Shown here piece after piece: positions 24,783 to 33,734 of a DNA stretch of 33,905 nucleotides. Position 1 is the first letter of the stretch; the number at the start of each line of letters is the position of its first letter. The translations under genes and the position numbers were made by a program. Origin of the DNA: Porticoccaceae bacterium. GTDB taxonomy: Bacteria > Pseudomonadota > Gammaproteobacteria > Pseudomonadales > Porticoccaceae. The DNA lies in NCBI GenBank assembly GCA_029242085.1, contig JAQWUP010000025.1, positions 1 to 33,905 of the forward strand, written 5' to 3'. The notes beneath the pieces are model-generated. The model had not been told where the DNA came from. It made no database searches and saw only the letters and a program-made list of their open reading frames with translations.

Positions 24783-27560
24783 TTAATGAGCCTCATCCCA
24801 GTTATCGCCTACTCCCACATCAACAACCAGAGGCACAAGTAGTTCGGATGCAGACTCCATTAGCTCGGTGAGGCCCTGTTTTACCTCCTCCAATTCAGAA
24901 TCTGGCACCTCCAGAACAAGTTCATCGTGCACCTGCATAATCATGCGACTTTTAAGGTCGCTATTCTCTAACCAGCTATCCACATTAATCATTGCCATCT
25001 TAATAATATCGGCGGCTGTGCCCTGCATTGGCGCATTGATCGCCGTTCGTTCAGCAGCCTGGCGCAACATACCGTTTCTGGCGTTGATTTCTGGCAGATA
25101 GAGGCGCCGCCCGTAGGCGGTTTCTACGTAGCCTTTTTCTGCGGCGGTGTGGCGAATGTTGTTCATGTAATTTTGCACCCCCGGATAGCGGGCAAAGTAG
25201 AGCTCGATATATTCTGCGGCCTGTTTTCGGCCGATATTTAATTGACGCGCCAAGCCAAAGGCTGACATGCCATAAATTAAGCCAAAATTAATTGCCTTGG
25301 CACTGCGACGCTGGTCGATGGTTACCGAGTCGCTAGCGACATCGAATACTTCCGCAGCGGTGGCTCGGTGAATATCCTGACCAGCGGCAAAGGCACTTAA
25401 AAGGCTCGGGTCTTCGGACAGGTGCGCCATAATACGCAGCTCAATCTGAGAGTAATCGGCAGCGACTAGCTTGCTACCCGGCGAGGCGACAAAAGCTTGG
25501 CGCACACGACGACCCTCGGCAGTGCGGATAGGAATATTTTGCAAATTGGGATCAGAAGAGGATAGCCTGCCAGTAGCGGTTCCCGCCTGATGGTAGGAGG
25601 TATGGATACGCTTGGTAGATGGATTGATCATGGTTGGCAGCTTGTCGGTATAGGTCGATTTTAGCTTCGCCAACCCGCGGTGCTCTAAGATAACTTTTGG
25701 CAATGGGTAATCCAGCGCCAGCTCTTGCAATACTTCTTCTTTAGTCGAGGGTGCGCCTTTGGCGGTTTTTTTCAACACGGGAATTTCAAGCTTGGTAAAA
25801 AGTATTTCACCCAATTGCTTTGGTGATGCAAGATTAAATTCCTGTCCCGCCAAATCCCAGGCCTGAGTTTCCAATTCGGCCAGCCGCTCTGATAATTCCT
25901 GACTTTGGGTAAATAATAATGTGTCGTCTACCTTTGCCCCGGTGCGCTCTATTCGCGACAGCACTGATATTAAAGGCAGCTCTATATCGTTAAATACTTT
26001 TTCCAGTGTCGGCTCTTTGCTCAACTTTGGCCACAGAGTATCGTGAAGGGACAATGTTATTTCTGCATCCTCTGCAGCGTAGGGGCCAGCTTCCTCTAGG
26101 GCAACCTGATTAAAGGTGAGCTGAGCTGCGCCCTTCCCTGCTACATCGCTAAAACCAATGGTTGTGCGATCCAAATACTTTAAGGCTAGGCTATCCATAT
26201 CATGACGCGTCGCCACTGAATCTAAGACATAAGACTCGAGCATCGTATCAAATGCGATGCCCTGCAGACATATACCGTGCTGGGCCAAAACACTCATATC
26301 GTATTTTAAGTTTTGTCCCACTTTTGCAATATTTCTATCTTCTAAGTAGGGTTTTATTTTTTCTAAAACATAGTCTCTATCCAGCTGTTCTGGTGCGCCT
26401 AAATAATCATGCCCAAATGGGATATAGGCTGCTTGCTTAGGTTCTGTGGCGATGGATATGCCAACTAATTTAGCGCGCATATAATCGAGACTGGTGGTTT
26501 CGGTATCCACCGCAACCAAGGATGCACATTTTATTTTTTCTAACCAATGATTGAAATCTTCACGGGATAAAATTGTTTGATAATCTTTTTCGCAATCGTC
26601 GTCTGGAGTCTGATCTTCCTCAGCTGGCTGGTCGGATGCAGCTTCAGTATCTGAAGATAATTCAAAACTGTTGGGGCTGTTTATTGCTGTTGTGACCTCG
26701 TCAATCCAGGTTTTAAATTCCATCTCTTTATACAGGTCTAGCAAGGCGCTCTGATCTGGCTCCGCGTTGGACAGCTCTGTCAGTTCCAGCGGCATTTCGA
26801 CATCGGTTTTTATGGTGGCTAACTGGTAGGAGAGATAGGCGAGGTCTTTGTGCTCTTCAAGTTTTGGCGCCATTGTTTTTGCACCACGAAAAGATAATGT
26901 TTCGACTTCATCAAGGCGAGTGTAAATATCATCCAACCCACCAATTCCCTGTAAGAGCCCGAGTGCCGTTTTTTCACCCACGCCTGGTACGCCAGGAATA
27001 TTGTCAGATTTGTCGCCTAGCAATGCGAGGTAATCAATAATTAATTCTGGAGGAATGCCAAACTTTTCTATCACCCCTTCCCTGTCCATCACTGTATTGG
27101 TCATGGTGTTTTCCATGACAATATGTTCATTGACCATCTGGGCAATATCTTTATCACCAGTTGAGATCACCACCGGCTGCTCAGCTTCGGTCGCCTGCAA
27201 CGCCAAGGTGCCAATTACATCATCGGCCTCCACACCTTCAATCACCAACATGGGCATACCCATCGCTTGAATGATTTTGTGAATGGGCTCAATTTGCAGG
27301 CGTAAATCGTCTGGCATGGGTGGGCGATTGGCTTTGTAATCGCTATACATCTCATCGCGGAAGGTTTTGCCCTTGGCATCAAAGACCACCACGTGGGTAC
27401 TGTCGGGATAGTCTTTTTGCAACCGACGCATCATATTGATGACGCCTTTAACCGCACCTGTTGGTTTGCCTTTGCTGTTGGTCAACGGCGGCAGCGCATG
27501 GAACGCTCGGTAAAGGTAGGAGGACCCATCGACTAAAATAAGCGGTTTTTTTGTAGACAT
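24783..27560 (-). CDS. polA: DNA polymerase I
   Basis: The 925-residue enzyme fills gaps and removes RNA primers in replication and repair. Three domains are visible. The 5' nuclease occupies about 1-290 (LILVDGSSYLYRAFHALPPL, GVEADDVIGTLA, ISTGDKDIAQMV). The 3'-5' exonuclease at about 330-520 keeps its acidic residues (VDTETTSLDYM, VGQNLKYDMSVL, YAAEDAEITLSL). The polymerase domain occupies about 540-925 (TGRLSSSDPNLQNIPIRT, motif A VAADYSQIELRIMAHLSED, the O helix RRSAKAINFGLIYGMSAFGLA, motif C MQVHDELVLEVPD). An acidic Asp/Glu-rich linker (about 300-325) joins the first two. Proofreading should be active. It follows znuA by 48 bases without an obvious terminator, so read-through from znuA is possible. 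Confidence 0.98.
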   Translation of the reverse strand: MSTKKPLILVDGSSYLYRAFHALPPLTNSKGKPTGAVKGVINMMRRLQKDYPDSTHVVVFDAKGKTFRDEMYSDYKANRPPMPDDLRLQIEPIHKIIQAMGMPMLVIEGVEADDVIGTLALQATEAEQPVVISTGDKDIAQMVNEHIVMENTMTNTVMDREGVIEKFGIPPELIIDYLALLGDKSDNIPGVPGVGEKTALGLLQGIGGLDDIYTRLDEVETLSFRGAKTMAPKLEEHKDLAYLSYQLATIKTDVEMPLELTELSNAEPDQSALLDLYKEMEFKTWIDEVTTAINSPNSFELSSDTEAASDQPAEEDQTPDDDCEKDYQTILSREDFNHWLEKIKCASLVAVDTETTSLDYMRAKLVGISIATEPKQAAYIPFGHDYLGAPEQLDRDYVLEKIKPYLEDRNIAKVGQNLKYDMSVLAQHGICLQGIAFDTMLESYVLDSVATRHDMDSLALKYLDRTTIGFSDVAGKGAAQLTFNQVALEEAGPYAAEDAEITLSLHDTLWPKLSKEPTLEKVFNDIELPLISVLSRIERTGAKVDDTLLFTQSQELSERLAELETQAWDLAGQEFNLASPKQLGEILFTKLEIPVLKKTAKGAPSTKEEVLQELALDYPLPKVILEHRGLAKLKSTYTDKLPTMINPSTKRIHTSYHQAGTATGRLSSSDPNLQNIPIRTAEGRRVRQAFVASPGSKLVAADYSQIELRIMAHLSEDPSLLSAFAAGQDIHRATAAEVFDVASDSVTIDQRRSAKAINFGLIYGMSAFGLARQLNIGRKQAAEYIELYFARYPGVQNYMNNIRHTAAEKGYVETAYGRRLYLPEINARNGMLRQAAERTAINAPMQGTAADIIKMAMINVDSWLENSDLKSRMIMQVHDELVLEVPDSELEEVKQGLTELMESASELLVPLVVDVGVGDNWDEAH

Positions 27561-27608
27561 AATTTGCGTGCTTTGTTGATCTGATGTTGAGCTTTAAGGA
27601 TACATGAT

Positions 27609-28475
27609 TTACTGAAAGCAGGCCTTAAATTGCACCACCAACCTGTCGATAAATTCCGTATAAGCGCGCTCACTTAAGGTTTGTGAGAGACCCTGTGTAT
27701 CTAGCTCGACGACTGGCAAGCCGTATTCTGCTGCAATAATGGCAGCGTCTTTATCCTTGTACTGGGGCTCGACAAATACGCAGCTGATATTGGTCTTGAC
27801 GATAGTTTTACGCAGGCGGTATTGGGTTTTTGCACCCTGCGTGCCTCCACTGGCATTTCTGATTGAGGGACCGAGCTTTAAATCAAAGGCGGCGGCGAAA
27901 TGAGCGTAGGCCTCATGGTGGCTCAAGTAGGTCTTATCGGCGGAGGCGGCTAACTCAGCCTTTAATCGCGCCATATGCTGACGACTGATAATGTCCTTAA
28001 TAGGCAGGCCCAAGCGCGCCTGAATCGCTGCGGCAATTTTATTGCCGTTGTCAGGATTGAGCCAGAGATGGGGATCGGCTTCCATAGAATGGTCATCGCT
28101 GTCGCTCTGCTCTGAGTTCTGGAGCTGTGCTAAAGAGAGATCCATCGTAGTAAGCAGCTTGTCGTCCGGCAGTTTCGCCATCAATTTAGCACTTCTGGTC
28201 TCAAAATCTGCACCAATCCAGACAACCAAGTCTGCATCTGCAATTTTTCTCAACGCGGACACAGGCAGGGTGAAATCATGGGGAGATTGGCTGGCTGGCA
28301 CTAGATACTGCACCTGCGCAGCATCGCCTGCCGCTGACTTGGCGATTATTGCCAGAGGCTTGATGCTGGTGACAATTAGCGGTTTGGCGCCAAACTGTAG
28401 CTGTGTCGCGGCAACAGAGGCACCTAAAAGCAGTGCACAGGCCAAAATGTTATAATGTATCGTTTTAATTATCAT
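27609..28475 (-). CDS. znuA: Zinc ABC transporter substrate-binding protein ZnuA
   Basis: The 288-residue periplasmic protein captures Zn2+ and passes it to the ZnuBC permease. It has a signal peptide (ACALLLGASVAATQ) and the cluster A-1 metal-binding fold. Likely ligand histidines lie in QSPHDFTLP, DPHLWLNPDNG and SHHEAYAHF, and a C-terminal acidic ligand is in ELDTQG. A short acidic His-containing loop (SDSDDHSMEAD) takes the place of the long His-rich loop of enteric ZnuA. The two cysteines in the C-terminal half may form the usual disulfide. It diverges from zur-znuC-znuB across a 129-bp region with a Zur-box-like site, so zinc repression is expected. Confidence 0.93.
   Translation of the reverse strand: MIIKTIHYNILACALLLGASVAATQLQFGAKPLIVTSIKPLAIIAKSAAGDAAQVQYLVPASQSPHDFTLPVSALRKIADADLVVWIGADFETRSAKLMAKLPDDKLLTTMDLSLAQLQNSEQSDSDDHSMEADPHLWLNPDNGNKIAAAIQARLGLPIKDIISRQHMARLKAELAASADKTYLSHHEAYAHFAAAFDLKLGPSIRNASGGTQGAKTQYRLRKTIVKTNISCVFVEPQYKDKDAAIIAAEYGLPVVELDTQGLSQTLSERAYTEFIDRLVVQFKACFQ
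28449..28461. promoter_or_regulatory. Possible second Zur half-site inside znuA start
   Basis: GTTATAATGTATC lies within znuA codons 5-9. Its left half, with the preceding AAAAT, matches the Zur-box half AAATGTTATAAT well; the right half is poor. It may be a weak auxiliary site or coincidence in AT-rich sequence. Confidence 0.25.
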
Positions 28476-28552
28476 AAGCTATCATTTCGCTCTACCTGTG
28501 TACAATTTTCCATCCCCATACAACCAACTGGTCTCACAATCTGTTTATTATT

Positions 28553-28565
28553 GTTATGTTATAAC
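28553..28565. promoter_or_regulatory. Zur box-like operator between znuA and zur
   Basis: GTTATGTTATAAC is a perfect GTTAT-N3-ATAAC inverted repeat, the core of the known gammaproteobacterial Zur box. It sits 78 bases before the znuA start and 40 bases before the zur start, so one dimer site could control both directions. An overlapping ATAACGTGTTAT follows immediately to the right. Confidence 0.65.
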
Positions 28566-28604
28566 GTGTTATGCTTTGAGGCTCTTAAACCGATTAGGCG
28601 CCCA

Positions 28605-29099
28605 ATGCTTACAAACGCAAAACTTGTACACCAACCTCATGATCATGAGCGCACGGTCAACGCAGCCCTGCTGCGCGCCACAGATATCTGCGCCGCCAAA
28701 AATGCCCGATTGACCGCCACGAGAGAAGCTGTACTGCGCCTGCTGTGGCAGAGTCATCAGCCTCTGGGGGCCTATCAGTTGCAGGATCAACTCGCCGAAA
28801 TGTTAGCCAAGCCTATTGCACCACCCACGGTCTATCGGGCTATTGAGTTTTTGTTGCAACTGGGCCTAATTCACCGCATCCATTCATTAAATGCCTATAT
28901 TGGCTGCCCCTTTCCCGGTAGCGAGCACAGCAATCTGTTTTTGCTTTGCACGCAATGCGGAAGCGCTGCTGAAGTCGCTCATAATACAGTAAATAACGCG
29001 CTGCAAAGCACCTGTGATAAGCTGAATTTTACATTACAAAGCCAAACTATTGAGCTCTTTGGTCTATGCCCTAGATGTTCTGATAACCCTGAGATGTGA
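28605..29099 (+). CDS. zur: Zinc uptake regulator Zur (Fur family)
   Basis: From the ATG at 28605 (AGG eight bases upstream) the protein is 164 residues, the normal Fur-family length. The same frame extends 50 codons further upstream but without family similarity. The winged-helix part carries LTATREAVLRLLWQSHQPLG and PPTVYRAIEFLLQLGLIHRI (recognition helix). The dimerisation domain has HSNLFLLCTQCGSAAEV and the C-terminal CPRC, two CxxC pairs for structural zinc. An N-terminal His-rich HQPHDHERT stretch is present. Placement with znuA, znuC and znuB identifies it as Zur rather than Fur. With zinc bound it would repress both divergent units. Confidence 0.93.
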   Translation: MLTNAKLVHQPHDHERTVNAALLRATDICAAKNARLTATREAVLRLLWQSHQPLGAYQLQDQLAEMLAKPIAPPTVYRAIEFLLQLGLIHRIHSLNAYIGCPFPGSEHSNLFLLCTQCGSAAEVAHNTVNNALQSTCDKLNFTLQSQTIELFGLCPRCSDNPEM

Positions 29100-29103
29100 A
29101 ATC

Positions 29104-29865
29104 ATGACTAGCCCACTGATGACCTTAGACAGAGTCAATAAGTCGTTTTCCGGCCAACATGTTCTGCAGGATATCAGCCTTGAACTCAATCAGGGCGAAA
29201 TCACCACACTTATCGGACCCAATGGGGCCGGGAAGTCGACACTGGTGCGGATTGTTTTAGGGCTGATGCAACCAGACTCTGGCGCTGTGATATCTGGCGC
29301 AAACGTAAATATTGGCTATATGCCGCAAAAACTGCATATCGACCCGACCCTGCCTATCTCAACATGCCGCTTTTTACAGCTGGCCAATACCTCACATCAG
29401 GCCTGCCACAGCGCCCTTGAGTCTGTTGGCATTGCGCATCTAGCAACCACGCCGGTACAAAGGCTCTCGGGGGGCGAAATGCAGCGGGTACTGCTGGCGC
29501 GGGCGATCTTGCGCAAACCGAACTTACTGGTATTGGACGAACCGGTGCAGGGGGTTGATATCAATGGCCAGAACGCCCTTTATAAGATGATTGCTGACCT
29601 GAGTAAAAGCCTTCACTGCGCGGTTTTGATGGTATCTCATGATCTGCATATCGTGATGTCCGCCACTGATCAAGTGATTTGCCTCAATCACCATATTTGC
29701 TGCCAAGGGCGCCCTGAACAGGTCACTCAGGATCCAGCCTACCTCGATATATTTGGTCAGACTGCCATCTATGCTCACCACCATGATCATCAACACAGCG
29801 TTCACGGAGAGGTGTTAGACGCCAACGGTGTGCATCGGCATGGAGAGGGCTGCGACCATGATTGA
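29104..29865 (+). CDS. znuC: Zinc ABC transporter ATP-binding protein ZnuC
   Basis: The ATPase powers ZnuB. I use the ATG at 29104, four bases after the zur stop, giving 253 residues; an upstream ATG at 29050 lies inside zur. Motifs seen are Walker A GPNGAGKST (about 40-48), the Q-loop near MPQKL, signature LSGGEMQRVLLARAIL, Walker B LLVLDEP and the switch His in MVSHDLH. The C-terminal 30 residues are His-rich (YAHHHDHQHSVHG, then HRHGEGCDHD), which may bind zinc. The 3' end overlaps znuB by 8 bases, so translation is coupled. Confidence 0.94.
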   Translation: MTSPLMTLDRVNKSFSGQHVLQDISLELNQGEITTLIGPNGAGKSTLVRIVLGLMQPDSGAVISGANVNIGYMPQKLHIDPTLPISTCRFLQLANTSHQACHSALESVGIAHLATTPVQRLSGGEMQRVLLARAILRKPNLLVLDEPVQGVDINGQNALYKMIADLSKSLHCAVLMVSHDLHIVMSATDQVICLNHHICCQGRPEQVTQDPAYLDIFGQTAIYAHHHDHQHSVHGEVLDANGVHRHGEGCDHD

Positions 29866-30643
29866 TTTTTTGTTCTATGCCCTGCTCGCTGGGTTGGGCG
29901 TTGCTGTAGTGGCGGGGCCACTGGGCTGTTTTGTGGTGTGGCGGCGCATGGCGTATTTTGGTGACACCCTGGCTCATAGCGCTCTTTTGGGAGTGGCTTT
30001 GGGGGTATTGCTGGAGGTTAATCTCAGTATTACGGTGACGGCGGTGCCGTTGGTGATGGCACTGGGACTGGTGGTGCTGGAACAGAGGGGATTTTTATCG
30101 CTGGATACATTACTGGGTATTCTGTCCCATTCTGCTCTCGCGGCGGGTCTGGTAGTTATTTCCCTAATGCCTGATGTGCGTGTCGATTTAATGTCCCTGC
30201 TGTTTGGCGATCTGTTATCTGTAACAACGGATGATCTCTGGGTTATCTACGGTGTAGCGGCGCTGGTATTGGTATTGCTGGCCGCTCTGTGGAAACCACT
30301 TATTAATATCACCGTAGACCCCGAGTTGGCGGCAGTGGAGGGCGTTAATGTGGCACTGGTGCGCACCGCGCTAATGCTAATTACGGCGCTGGTGATTGCC
30401 ATCGCGATGAAAATTGTCGGAGTGCTGTTGATTACTGCGCTGTTGATTATTCCTGCGGCGACCGCCCGTCGCCTCAGCAACACGCCCGAGCAGATGGCCA
30501 TGGTCGCGAGCGCCATAGCCATGGTAACGGTGGTAATGGGGTTAGCCCTGTCCTGGACTACCGATGCTCCGGCTGGACCATCGGTGGTGCTCTGTGCCGC
30601 GCTGCTGTTTACTCTGTCTCAGGCTATTCGGCAGCGAGCCTAA
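29858..30643 (+). CDS. znuB: Zinc ABC transporter permease ZnuB
   Basis: The 261-residue membrane protein forms the zinc channel with ZnuC. It starts at the ATG at 29858 inside the last codons of znuC. About eight hydrophobic helices can be picked out from FLFYALLAGLGVAVVAGPLG to PSVVLCAALLFTLSQAI. Family signatures include GCFVVWRRMAYFGDTLAHSALLGVALG near residues 27-53 and IKIVGVLLITALLIIPAATAR-like sequence near residues 186-205. It is the last gene of zur-znuC-znuB and is convergent with the SCO gene across only 16 bases, with no terminator visible between. Confidence 0.94.
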   Translation: MIDFLFYALLAGLGVAVVAGPLGCFVVWRRMAYFGDTLAHSALLGVALGVLLEVNLSITVTAVPLVMALGLVVLEQRGFLSLDTLLGILSHSALAAGLVVISLMPDVRVDLMSLLFGDLLSVTTDDLWVIYGVAALVLVLLAALWKPLINITVDPELAAVEGVNVALVRTALMLITALVIAIAMKIVGVLLITALLIIPAATARRLSNTPEQMAMVASAIAMVTVVMGLALSWTTDAPAGPSVVLCAALLFTLSQAIRQRA

Positions 30644-30659
30644 TGTCGAATTAGGGAGC

Positions 30660-31298
30660 CTAGAAGGTCGAGTAAATCGAACGCCAGGTGCTACGCAATG
30701 TAGTCTCGCTGTGGGGCGCCTTAAAGAAGCCGTGATAATGACCTTTGGGGTTGATAAGAACCAGCTGGGTACTGTGATCAATGGTGTAGTCTTCACCCTC
30801 TAAAGGGACCTTATTGTAAGCAACGTTAATCTCGGCCGTTAGACGGCGAATCAGATGCTTATTGCCGGTAACGCCGATAAATTCTTCGTTGAAGTAGGGC
30901 ACGTACTCGGCTAATTTTTCGACGCTATCACGCTCTGAATCCAGTGAGATCATCACAATCTGAAGGTTTTCTTTTTCACTGTCTTTCATCTTGCTGTAGG
31001 TGTCATTGAGAACGGCCAAAGTGGTTGGGCAGATATCGGGGCAATTAGTGAAACCAAAGAAGACGATCGTCCAAGTATCCTGCATGCGCGCGATATTAAA
31101 GGCCTCACCGCGGTGATCAATCAGGTCGAAGTCGCTGAAGACACGCGGTTGGTTGAGCACGATAGCGCCATTGGCTCGCAGCTGATCATCATTCATGATG
31201 ACTGGCTGATTCATACGCCAGACGAAGCCATAAACCACCAATAGAATAAAGGCGACAACCATAGCGATGGTGCGACGAATTGCGGCTTGCTGTTCCAT
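30660..31298 (-). CDS. SCO1/SenC family copper chaperone
   Basis: The 212-residue protein has an N-terminal membrane anchor (AMVVAFILLVVYGFVW, about 12-27) and a periplasmic thioredoxin-like domain. The copper ligands are present: C86-P-D-I-C90 in FGFTNCPDICPTTL and His175 in YTIDHSTQLVL. SCO proteins deliver copper to the CuA centre of cytochrome oxidase or keep its thiols reduced. The ATG at 31298 has AAGGA upstream; an in-frame ATG at 31340 is less likely. It is the last gene of the surf1-CxxxC protein-cyoE-sco unit, 53 bases after cyoE. Confidence 0.93.
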   Translation of the reverse strand: MEQQAAIRRTIAMVVAFILLVVYGFVWRMNQPVIMNDDQLRANGAIVLNQPRVFSDFDLIDHRGEAFNIARMQDTWTIVFFGFTNCPDICPTTLAVLNDTYSKMKDSEKENLQIVMISLDSERDSVEKLAEYVPYFNEEFIGVTGNKHLIRRLTAEINVAYNKVPLEGEDYTIDHSTQLVLINPKGHYHGFFKAPHSETTLRSTWRSIYSTF

Positions 31299-31351
31299 AT
31301 TGTCAGTCCTTATAGAGGATAAAATTAGCTCTGCCATCACGGCAGCTTAAG

Positions 31352-32248
31352 CTAGATATAGTGGAGCTTTTCAATCAGATAATGGTCAAGGAGCATGAGT
31401 GCAAACAGCACCATCAGATAAATAATTGAGAACTTGAATGTTTTCATGCCGCTATCTTTGTCGAACCACATCACCGCAGCCCAGTATAGAAAGCGAACGC
31501 CTAACAATAACGAACCCACTAAATAGAGTAGGCCAAACATGCCGGTCAGGTAGGGCAATGTTGTTATCACCATCAACATGACGGTATACAACAAAATATT
31601 GATCTTAGTGTATCTCTCGCCGTGAGTGACGGGCAGCATGGGAATATCTGCTTTGGCGTATTCTTCTTTGCGATGAATTGCCAGCGCCCAGAAGTGGGGC
31701 GGAGTCCAAGCAAAAATAATCAAGACGAGGAGCAGGGCGTTGTGATGGATCTCGCCAGTCACTGCGACCCAGCCCAGAAGCGGCGGTGCCGCGCCTGCAA
31801 GCCCGCCAATCACGATATTCTGTGGCGTCGCGCGCTTGAGAAACATGGTGTACACAAAGGCGTAACCTACAGAGGAAGCCAATGTTAACCAGGCGGTTAG
31901 TACATTGGTAAAGACAATAAGGATGGCCATGCCGGCAATACCTGTGGCCATGGCAAATATCTGCGCCTGCTGGGGCTCAAGACGCCCTTGAGCAATGGGT
32001 CTATCCGCGGTGCGCGCCATTTTGTCATCGACATTGCGATCGACAATATGATTGACGGCCGCAGCGGAGCCAGCACATAGGGCGATGCCCAAGTTGCCAA
32101 AGACCAATATTTGCAGCGGAACGGTCTGCTCGGTCGCCAGCAACATGCCGATGACTGAGGTCAGTATCATCAGGGCGACTACATTTGGCTTGCACAGCTC
32201 TAGGTAATCGCGCCAGTTTACTGCATTGTTGGTATCAACATTGGTCAT
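31352..32248 (-). CDS. cyoE: Protoheme IX farnesyltransferase (heme O synthase)
   Basis: The 298-residue membrane enzyme adds a farnesyl group to heme b, giving heme o. It shows the UbiA-superfamily layout of eight to nine helices. The first Asp-rich motif is [20 protein letters not shown] (Asn66, Asp70, Asp74), and the [14 protein letters not shown] lead-in comes at 17-30. The second loop, [27 protein letters not shown], is highly conserved in CyoE/CtaB. It lies 32 bases after the CxxxC protein gene. In oxidase clusters of relatives ctaA (heme A synthase) normally precedes it; here it does not. Confidence 0.95.
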   Translation of the reverse strand: MTNVDTNNAVNWRDYLELCKPNVVALMILTSVIGMLLATEQTVPLQILVFGNLGIALCAGSAAAVNHIVDRNVDDKMARTADRPIAQGRLEPQQAQIFAMATGIAGMAILIVFTNVLTAWLTLASSVGYAFVYTMFLKRATPQNIVIGGLAGAAPPLLGWVAVTGEIHHNALLLVLIIFAWTPPHFWALAIHRKEEYAKADIPMLPVTHGERYTKINILLYTVMLMVITTLPYLTGMFGLLYLVGSLLLGVRFLYWAAVMWFDKDSGMKTFKFSIIYLMVLFALMLLDHYLIEKLHYI

Positions 32249-32280
32249 TGTGTTTTATTCTCAATGGCTCGGTTTTATTG

Positions 32281-32898
32281 TTATCGGTTCGGCGAGTATT
32301 TTAACAGATGTTTTAGGTCTTCAAGCAGTCCACCGCCATCGTGCTGCTGGGTGTAGTACAAAACAGCCTGATAATCCGGGGTTACCACAAAGTACCGCGT
32401 CTCAAGCATGTCCCAATCAGCCGAGGTGCCCTTTAGAAGCTCAGCCAAAGCGGCGTTCTCAATAGGCTGAATTATCAGGTAGGGGTGCACTGCCTGAAGC
32501 TCCTCTGTATCAATAAGCTCTAAGCTGGCAGTATCTGGCAAGTAAACTCGCTCGAGACGGCCACTGGATTTGCCCAGCAACATATGAATCTGGCGGCTGT
32601 TAACCAGCACGTCCTGACAGCCTTGATTGCAGCCCTCACCGCCGGCGGCAACCACTTTCCACTTTGGCGCTTCCCCCTGAGGCACTGATGCCAACAATTG
32701 TCTCATACCCACAGTGGGGCTAATGATCTCACCCTGATTGGTCGTGCCCATGCGCTCCATCATGGCTATACGCTGCTCTTCGGTTTTGGGCACCATTAAG
32801 AATCCGGCCAATATCACGCCAAACACTATCACCAGCATCAACCAAATCTGATATTGGAAGCTGCGCTGTGCGGCCGTTATTTCTATCTGTTCTGTCAT
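32281..32898 (-). CDS. Membrane-anchored SCO-like protein with CxxxC motif, oxidase cluster
   Basis: The 205-residue protein has one N-terminal membrane helix (about 17-36, IWLMLVIVFGVILAGFLMV) and a soluble domain likely facing the periplasm. Residues 78-130 look thioredoxin-like: KWKVVAAGGEGCNQGCQDVL with C90 and C94 in CxxxC spacing, as in SCO proteins, then RLERVYLPD. FVVTPDYQAVLYYTQQHD near the C-terminus resembles the last strands of a SCO or thioredoxin fold. Uncharacterised proteins of this size occur between SURF1 and the heme synthase genes in pseudomonad oxidase clusters. It is placed between surf1 and cyoE. A role in copper or thiol handling is inferred, not shown. Confidence 0.8.
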   Translation of the reverse strand: MTEQIEITAAQRSFQYQIWLMLVIVFGVILAGFLMVPKTEEQRIAMMERMGTTNQGEIISPTVGMRQLLASVPQGEAPKWKVVAAGGEGCNQGCQDVLVNSRQIHMLLGKSSGRLERVYLPDTASLELIDTEELQAVHPYLIIQPIENAALAELLKGTSADWDMLETRYFVVTPDYQAVLYYTQQHDGGGLLEDLKHLLKYSPNR

Positions 32899-32934
32899 TT
32901 TTTTAACCTTTTGCTAAAAAAGCTTCACGCCAAC

Positions 32935-33693
32935 CTATTCGCCAGCGCGCTGTTTTGACCTGTCCGCCAAATTGGAATTGGCGATCACGGTCATGATTAC
33001 TAGCACCAACGCCATAACAAACCATTGCACGGCATAACCTGTGTGCTTGGCTGGCTGCACAGATACTGTGGCCCAGCCGGTCTGCAGTGCGCCCGGACTG
33101 TCTTGATCCAGACGCAGCTGATAGGGGAAAAAACCCTGGCCAAATAATTCCTCTGCGCGGGCAGCTGAAACCCATCCAACCCGAGCTGGCCATTGATCGA
33201 CAAGGGTAATACCATCATCGTGACGGTAGCCGCCCAATGTCTGATAAAGCGCGCCGCGCAGCTGAACTCTGCCAACGACGGCCTCTATATCTGGTAGTCT
33301 ATTGCGGTCGAGGGAAGCGGCAACCCAGCCTCGATTAACCAATATCTGCTGGTCCAACCCGGCGACAGTGAGCGCTTCGAGTATTTCATAACCGGGTCGA
33401 CCATTCTTAACGCGATTGTCGAGAATCAGCCTGCGGCTAGAATCTAACTCCCCCAATATCCAAGCACTGCGGTACTGCAAGTTGGCATCAGTCAATAAGT
33501 CGTCAATAGTGGCTGGAGCTGACTGCTGATTTGCATTGTATTGATTGAGAATACGCTGCTTCTCATCAGCCCGATCTAATTGCCAAAAGCCTAAGGTTAT
33601 CAGTAACGGAAACAGGCACAGACTCAGTAACAATAATTTTTTATTGGGCTGCCAGTGAAATCGCTGCGTAGATAATTTAGGCTCAGTGTTCAT
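32935..33693 (-). CDS. SURF1 family cytochrome oxidase assembly protein
   Basis: The 252-residue protein has the SURF1 topology, with one N-terminal helix (KLLLLSLCLFPLLITLGFW, about 19-37), a periplasmic loop, and a C-terminal helix (WFVMALVLVIMTVIANS). Family signatures seen are GFWQLDRADEKQRI, the central ILDNRVKNGRPGYEILEAL, LVNRGWVAA, and the final HTGYAVQWFVMAL. SURF1 helps insert heme a into subunit I of cytochrome oxidase. It is the first gene of the minus-strand assembly unit and diverges from the DUF2909-type gene across 41 bases. Confidence 0.93.
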   Translation of the reverse strand: MNTEPKLSTQRFHWQPNKKLLLLSLCLFPLLITLGFWQLDRADEKQRILNQYNANQQSAPATIDDLLTDANLQYRSAWILGELDSSRRLILDNRVKNGRPGYEILEALTVAGLDQQILVNRGWVAASLDRNRLPDIEAVVGRVQLRGALYQTLGGYRHDDGITLVDQWPARVGWVSAARAEELFGQGFFPYQLRLDQDSPGALQTGWATVSVQPAKHTGYAVQWFVMALVLVIMTVIANSNLADRSKQRAGE

Positions 33694-33734
33694 CTGTGTT
33701 TAAATCCCAACTTTTTACAAGAGTGGTCAATACC

